Shown here one piece after another: positions 58,331 through 64,000 of a DNA stretch of 64,000 nucleotides (within the stretch, counting starts at the first letter, position 1; each line of letters begins with the position of its first letter). The notes below the pieces were generated by a model, which was given only the letters and a program-made list of their open reading frames with translations, was not told the DNA's origin and did no database searches. The DNA is from Rhododendron vialii (lineage: Eukaryota > Streptophyta > Magnoliopsida > Ericales > Ericaceae), in contig NC_080561.1 in the NCBI RefSeq assembly GCF_030253575.1, positions 6,647,001 through 6,711,000 on the forward strand, read 5' to 3'. The position numbers and the translations under genes were made by a program.

Positions 58331-58601
58331 AATTACCCGTGCAGACAAGGCGGAGGAAGATCGGTGAATGGCGGAGGAAGATCGGCAACGGGTGCGTTGA
58401 TTTGGGGTGGTGAGATCGGCAACGGGTGCGATGATTTGATTTGGGCCGGTAGTGTGCTGGCGTGCGTGCGGGTTTTCAAATCAATTGCATTGCGATACGT
58501 GTCAAAATAGTGGTCTCAATCAATAAAATATTTCGACGTGGCGCAATGCAATTGATTTGGAAAAAACAAATGTTTACACCGGCGGTATAAATAATTTATT
58601 C

Positions 58602-58912
58602 TCTATGTTTTTCACATATTTTGCACATACATTTTTGTGAGGTCCATGTCGGGATCTCACAAAATAATCCGAACAGTTTATCTTTTTTTAAATACTTTTT
58701 AGAGGGTTCCTGTAAAAAATCAGCTCTAACGGATATCGGGCAAGACAAAAAGATTTTTGAGAAAGCCCTTACCGATATCCGTTAGAGCTGATTTTTTACA
58801 AAAACCCTCCAAAAATATTTAAATAAAGAAGAGCGATTCGGATCATTTTGTGAGACTCCGATATAGTCCCCACAAAAATATATATGCAAGATATGTGCAA
58901 AAACATATGTGT
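58602..58912. mobile_element. Foldback (long-hairpin) element, family C
   Basis: Arms of about 150 bp: ATTTTGCACATACATTTTTG, GATCTCACAAAATAATCCGA and GCTCTAACGGATATCGG on the left, answered by CCGATATCCGTTAGAGC, TCGGATCATTTTGTGAGAC and TTGCAAGATATGTGCAAAA on the right. It lies between the divergent NDUFAF6-like and SYF2 genes. Confidence 0.85.
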
Positions 58913-59148
58913 GTGAATCATTACTGTTACTCTAATTTGAATAAAAATCGCCCAAGACACCACTGAAGTCGTTACTCAAACTCATACTACTAAATCTACT
59001 CAACATTTTTATCAAATTTGGTTTGAATCAAATTCTTACTCAAATTTTGAAGGCTATTTTATCCTTCTCAAATTTACAACTATGCCATTAATGAAACATT
59101 TGCTCAAATTTATGCTTATATTTGCATTTGTCCATGGATTAGTTCGTA

Positions 59149-59393
59149 CTCCCTCCGTCTCATTTTATTGTGCCTGTTTTCTTTTTGGACGTCTCATAAA
59201 ATTGTCTATATCTCATGATTTATAATATTTTATATATTTTATATATTCAATATAGATCTTGTTTGATATGTTTTAATTAATTTTTTTAAAAAAAATTGTA
59301 AAAATTATAAAAAATATTATAAATTGTAAGATATATATAATTTTTGTGAGGTGCCAAAAAAGAAACATGCAAAATAAAGTGAAACGGCGAGAG
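59149..59393. mobile_element. Stowaway-type MITE, 245 bp
   Basis: It starts CTCCCTCCGTCTC, ends GAAACGGCGAGAG and is flanked by TA (59147-59148, 59394-59395). It has the usual ATAGATCTTGTTTGATATG interior. Confidence 0.88.
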
Positions 59394-59926
59394 TATCAAA
59401 TGAAGCTTTTGCTCAAATTTAAATAAGAGATGGAGATGCTCTTAGGAGTATTTTTAAGTAATTATTTTTTGATAAAATAAGTACTAAGTAATTGAAAAAA
59501 TAGGTACTTATTTAAAAAATTCGTACTTACTATAATTATTGGAACACGCTAAAATTATGAAAACATAAGAATCCTAAACTTAAGTGTGTGTACCTGGTGC
59601 AAGTTCGGACTCCCGAGCAGAGACTCGAGTTAAGTTTGTCATTGCTCAAGTTTGGCTCGTTTGGTAAATGAGATATAAGAAACCGATTTCAATCTTTTTT
59701 CAAAATTATAAACCAAACCGAACAAAAAAACAGAAAAAGAGGAGAGAAATAACAGTTTGAAAGGTTGTCCGAGAAGTACTGCGCTGCGTCGTACCCTCTT
59801 CGAAACGGAAAAAAAGTCCTGCGGGTATACACGCAAGTCGGCAAACTCTCACCCCCTCCCCCGCGAACAACCACTGCACTGCAGTGTCCACCGTCCACCG
59901 CTCACCACTGCACCGCACCACCAAGG

Positions 59927-59929
<3 letters not shown>

Positions 59930-59983
<54 letters not shown>
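59930..59983 (+). promoter_or_regulatory. (CT)n tract at the SYF2 5' end
   Basis: CT repeat followed by TGTGAAATTAGGGCTTCGG, the look of a plant 5' UTR start. It most likely belongs to the first non-coding exon of SYF2. Confidence 0.5.
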
Positions 59984-59986
<3 letters not shown>

Positions 59987-60194
59987 AAATTAGGGCTTCG
60001 GATTGGATCCTATATTGAAACATGGCAGCTTCAAATTAGGGCTTTTCATCATGAATTAGGAGCTGTGTTGAATATTTTTCTATCTTTGATTGCTAAATTA
60101 CGGCTTCTTATACCTTCTTTCTTGAATAAACTAGGGCTTTGATGTATCTGGATTGCAAGGGGAAGTTGGGGCCTTTGGTGTGTTGTGGTTGATT

Positions 60195-60540
60195 CGTAAG
60201 CTGCCTTACGTGTTTTTTTGTTTACTTAGTTTGTGGATACTAGGGCTTTTTTCTGGTTAGGGTATTCTATTATCATAATTGTCTTTTCAAGTCACGGAAA
60301 ATACTTCGTAGGAGAGTTACTCGGACCCTTTTTTCTTTCCGGGATTGCCAACGATCCTTGAATGTTTCATAAGCGGCCTTACGTGTTTTTTTGTTTACTT
60401 AGTTTGGGATACGAGGGTTTTTTCTGGTTAGGGTATTCGATTATCATAATTGTCTATTCGAGTCACAGAAAATACTTCGTTGGAAAGTGACTCGGACCTT
60501 CTTTTTTTTTTTTCAGGATTGCCAACGATCCTTGAATGCA
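60195..60540. repeat. Direct duplication of about 170 bp in the SYF2 5' region
   Basis: Units 60195-60367 and about 60372-60540 share TTTTTTGTTTACTTAG, TTCTGGTTAGGGTATTC, AAAATACTTCGT and GGATTGCCAACGATCCTTG with few differences. Confidence 0.85.
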
Positions 60541-61506
60541 AAATATTTGAAAGTTTTTTTTTTTTTTTTTTCCCTCGGCGAAAGTTATTAGTATTGTTAG
60601 AATAGTTAGATTAGCACCTTAGTGGAGTGAATCTTCCAACGGAAGAGGGGCGCTAGTGTTGTAAAAGTCGATAGGTGCTAGTCAGGCGGAAGAGGGGCGC
60701 TAGTCGGCGCCTAAGCCGATTTTTATATAGGTGCCAACTAGTCAACCACATAGCCCGATTTTTAGAACAGAGCTCCTTAGTCCTAGCACCTAAGTGCACC
60801 CACTGATGCCATTGGCTCTTGGCCAAAACATTCGAAAGATGAAAGCTCGTCAGGTTCAATTGTACAAGTATATATGTGACACTTTATAAACTTTTTGTGC
60901 TTATGTTTGCAAACCTTAATCAAAATATGCAGTATTAACTTGTATGCCTGGTTTAGAAACTTGATTATTGATTTACTTGTCATTTGTGGTCTTAGTTTTT
61001 AATAAAAATATGCAGCATAAACTTTCATGCCTAGTTTAGAAACTTGAGACTTCTGCTAGATTATTGGCCTTGTCATTTGAGATGATAATATCTTGGTTGT
61101 GTAATGAACCTCTCCATTGCATTGGTCTAAGGGAGATTAATCTTATGACTGGGGGAAAAATGCAAAATGGAGAATGATATTGATTTGGACTGTCGAAAGG
61201 TCGCTTTTAGACGGTTGGATTGAATCCGGAGGCAGGTTTGACAAGCCTGGTATAAAGGTGAACTGGACTTTCTTATTCCCCTTCTTTGTCTTATGGTAAT
61301 TGTTGTCCCTACACCATTTAATTGTTACTCTTAGAAAGTTCTGATTTTGGAATCAGTTCAGTCGGATGACAATTGACAACTGCTCTCTCTCCCTCTCTCA
61401 CTCTGAGTGTGTGTGTGTGCGTGCGCGCGTGTCTGTGTCTCTGTGCGGGTGCAATGTATGCGCATACGATTTTGACTTCATATTGATTATTTTATTTTTC
61501 TATCAG

Positions 61507-61508
<2 letters not shown>

Positions 61509-61573
<65 letters not shown>
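61509..61573. repeat. (CT)n microsatellite in the SYF2 5' intron
   Basis: A long CT tract about 900 bp before the SYF2 start, most simply inside its 5' UTR intron. Confidence 0.9.
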
Positions 61574-61576
<3 letters not shown>

Positions 61577-62460
61577 ATTTGAGAAAGAGTAGTTTTGGTT
61601 TGTGGTGATTTCTGGCTTTCAATATACTGAAGCAGAACCTTGCTTACTGTTCGGAGTTGAGTTCCAGTAGATAGAGTCTTGCCATTCTGTGTTTTATGGA
61701 TCTTGTGCATCTTTTTCTTATAGGAATATCTTTTTACTCTTAGTCTTTGTTATGACGCAAACCAAAGCTATGAACATATCTAAGAACATGAGTACGTAGC
61801 CAAACCAAAGTTTATTGTTATATTTCAGCCTAGGAAAATATGGTTTTGATCAAATGATTAGATTGTTCATACATTAAACAAACTATCTACCTCATTACCT
61901 TGCAAAATTATACTTGAGGCTGCTCAAAACTGTTGCACTTAATTTTTTCAGTTGAAGAAAAGAATGTGCATTGCTAGACCACATCAAAAGGGTTTCTGGA
62001 ATCATGATTTGGGTTGGGATCCCATAATTTCCCTGCATGATAATGTAGCATTATAAATTCATGAGTTGTATTGGGAGCATTCAATCTTCATTTGTTGGAT
62101 TACAATTTTCATTAGTTACTTTAGGAGGGATTGTATTTTTACTTTAGCTAGAGAACTTAAATGCTATGAAACAAATAACTAGGTATTGATGTTCCTTATG
62201 GCTTTTTTTAGTAACTTGTTGAACGATTTTGTTACCATGTCCATAATTTTGAAGGGCGCTACTTTTCAACTTCAACTTATTCTGTGTGAATATATATTTA
62301 CTTGTACGTTCTCATGAATATCTCCTCTTATATTCTAAAATACTAATCAACTAGTGGGAGGCTGGGAGCAAACCTGGCTGGGGAAGGTGTAATTAAATCC
62401 AAACAAATGTTCACATATTGGTTACTTTCTTCAGGCAATCCAAGCAGTATAGAGCATATA

Positions 62461-63553
62461 ATGACTGAAGAACGAAGAGCGCATCCAAATTGCAGAAATG
62501 CATCAAACCTTTATCATGAATGTAATGATTATTGCTTTAAAGTAATTGCTGAAGCAATGGCGCGGAATGATGCAAAAGAACAAGGCAAGTTATTTTTTGT
62601 GGTCTCTTTGTTTGACAGATTCCTAAAAACATTCTTACATTCATAGATTTAACGATGGATAACTCTTATCTGATAGTTTTTTTCCTTCGTTGTTTTCTTA
62701 TTGTCATTTATTTGTTCACAATGATATTGTATCTCATTCAGTACGGAGATGAATGACTCAGTCCATACTCTTTGCAACTATGTTCCCCTTCTTATCACAA
62801 CCCAGACAGCCTGAGATCTTTAGTTTCTAGGTGTTAAATTGAGAGTAAAGACAAAAAGTTAACTGTATTTTGAAATAAAGTCATTCTAGGATTCTTAACT
62901 CAATCAATGCTTATACGTCTTGGCTGTTTATCTCTTAACTTTCCTAATTATATTGTCTACACTTTTTCAGAAGTAAGTCGAGCTACATTTTCTGATCAGG
63001 CTGAAGATCTGCATGATGAAATAGATGATCTTCAAGAGCATCAGAATGGGGACAGTGACAATGTTGTTGAAAAGAATCCTGAAGTTGATTTCTCTAACCT
63101 CTCCGGGAGACAGAAAAAATTGTTTGAGTTGAAGCTAAAATTGGTAATGATCAGTCATAGTTGATACATAATTGTCTCTCTGTTTCCCGATTTTGACGGC
63201 AAATTCTATTTTTTATGAACATCATGTTGACTTCTATTTCAGTTGTCAGGTTATTTTTATGCTTTGTTACTTACCATGTTTTTATCCCATTGTGGGGTCT
63301 ACACCTATGCAGAATGAGGCAAAAAAAGCCAATCAAATGGCCATGGTGGCGGAGAAGAAAAGGATGGAAGGTCCAACAGAGTCTAGGGGTGTCTCTAAAG
63401 AGAAGTGGATTGAGGAGAGGAAGAAAAAAATTGGCAAGCTTTTGGATGCTAATGGTTTGGATATGACTAAAGCATATATGTTAGACACAGAAGAGATGGC
63501 AGAGGCTAAGTACAAGAAATGGGAAAAAGAGCCTGCTCCATATGGCTGGGATG
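62461..63553 (+). CDS. SYF2: Pre-mRNA-splicing factor SYF2, N-terminal part (runs off the window)
   Basis: Spliceosome (NineTeen-complex associated) protein SYF2. Coding exons in view are 62461-62584, 62971-63143 and 63313-63553, in phase for 179 residues and ending at a donor (GAT G|GTATGG), so the C-terminal half is beyond 64000. The SYF2 core is unmistakable: LFELKLKLNEAKKANQMAM, KEKWIEERKKKIGKLLDANG and KWEKEPAPYGWD. The ATG follows an acceptor (TTCAG at 62430-62434), so a 5' UTR intron extends upstream through the CT tracts. The first coding intron uses a GC donor, CAAG|GCAAGT (62585), the classical strong context of GC-AG introns. The N-terminus has a Cys/His-containing HPNCRNASNLYHECNDYC, as in plant SYF2. 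Confidence 0.93.
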
Positions 63554-64000
63554 GTATGGTTTTTCTTCTTGTTTGTGTATCTGAATACGTTTCACTTTGC
63601 GAGTCATACATAATTCCTTTCCTTGGATGTTTATTTGCATCTGAACAGAATAGTCTTCCACCCTGAACTTCACAAGCTTTGATTTACTAATCTACTTGTG
63701 CTAGGTGCTATCGTTAACTTTGTCTCTTGGAAGATTATTGTTATGTTGGAAATATCTTTCCAAGAACATGTGTGATTTCAGATATTTCCCGCAATCTGCA
63801 TTTGCTCTTGTAATGCTGGAAAAAGCTTTGTTGAGATTCAATAACAATTTTTCTTCTCTCCACCATAAAGAGAAGTTTTATTAACGTTTCCCACCTTCTT
63901 CGATTTCTTACTTGCTTGTGTGTGATCATATCATGTTTTCCTCCTTTTTGTTGCATACTTCGGAATAATGCTCTGGGAAGGAAATATAAATACGGTGTGA
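63554..64000 (+). other. SYF2 intron, continuing past the window
   Basis: Intron after the third visible coding exon; no further exon recognised before the window ends. Confidence 0.6.

Larger units (their letters stand above)
56790..58335 (-). other. Probable 5' UTR intron of the NDUFAF6-like gene
   Basis: No coding frame of note. It contains a diverged direct duplication at 57765-58225, listed separately. Confidence 0.5.

Overview
The window is nuclear DNA of a flowering plant. It is probably a eudicot, and I cannot name the genus. The evidence is GT-AG introns, plant-only gene families (ABORTED MICROSPORES-type bHLH, plant UBC23-type E2, plant GDSL esterase), and many MITEs, foldback elements and (GA/CT)n tracts. 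I saw no tRNA, rRNA, CRISPR array or bacterial operon structure.

Layout. 1-4.1 kb: the 3' end of a broken Ty3/gypsy retrotransposon with a 2.3-kb LTR. 4.1-5.8 kb: a foldback element, then the last two exons of an FAD monooxygenase gene (+) with no 5' exons in view. 6.9-9.0 kb: a complete five-exon GDSL esterase (-). 9.4-11.1 kb: MITEs and foldbacks. 11.4-17.9 kb: complete eight-exon RPN3, a 26S proteasome lid subunit (+). 20.5-27.5 kb: complete seven-coding-exon UBC23-type giant E2 (+), with a hAT MITE in its probable 5'UTR intron. 27.5-33 kb: gene-poor. 33.0-35.2 kb: a FAM210/DUF1279 gene (-) preceded by a partial copy of its own 3' end that has been hit by two MITEs. 37.1-41.5 kb: AMS-like bHLH copy 1 (-). 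42.6-47 kb: LINE debris and a second FAM210 fragment. 48.0-53.1 kb: AMS-like bHLH copy 2 (-). 55.8-58.4 kb: an NDUFAF6-like complex I assembly factor (-). 59.9 kb to the end: SYF2 splicing factor (+), running off the window.

How the genes relate. The FAM210-AMS pair was duplicated as a block; flanking (GA)n tracts and promoter sequence were copied too, and the copies then diverged. UBC23, AMS and SYF2 also lie close together in Arabidopsis (At2g16920, At2g16910, At2g16860, from memory), so this looks like an old syntenic block. The other genes are unrelated housekeeping functions.

Most notable observation. In AMS copy 2 a 322-bp hAT-type MITE sits inside a coding exon. Its 8-bp target duplication (TTCAGGTA on the coding strand) carries CAG|GT on both sides. 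Splicing at these two sites would remove exactly the element plus one duplication (330 bp) and restore the frame seen in copy 1. It therefore looks like a recent transposon-made intron in a pollen-development regulator. Other points of interest are three long-hairpin foldback families, two nested MITE insertions in a gene fragment, a MITE with its empty site preserved next to it, two GC-AG introns, and two 20-bp poly(T) inserts flanked by target duplications.
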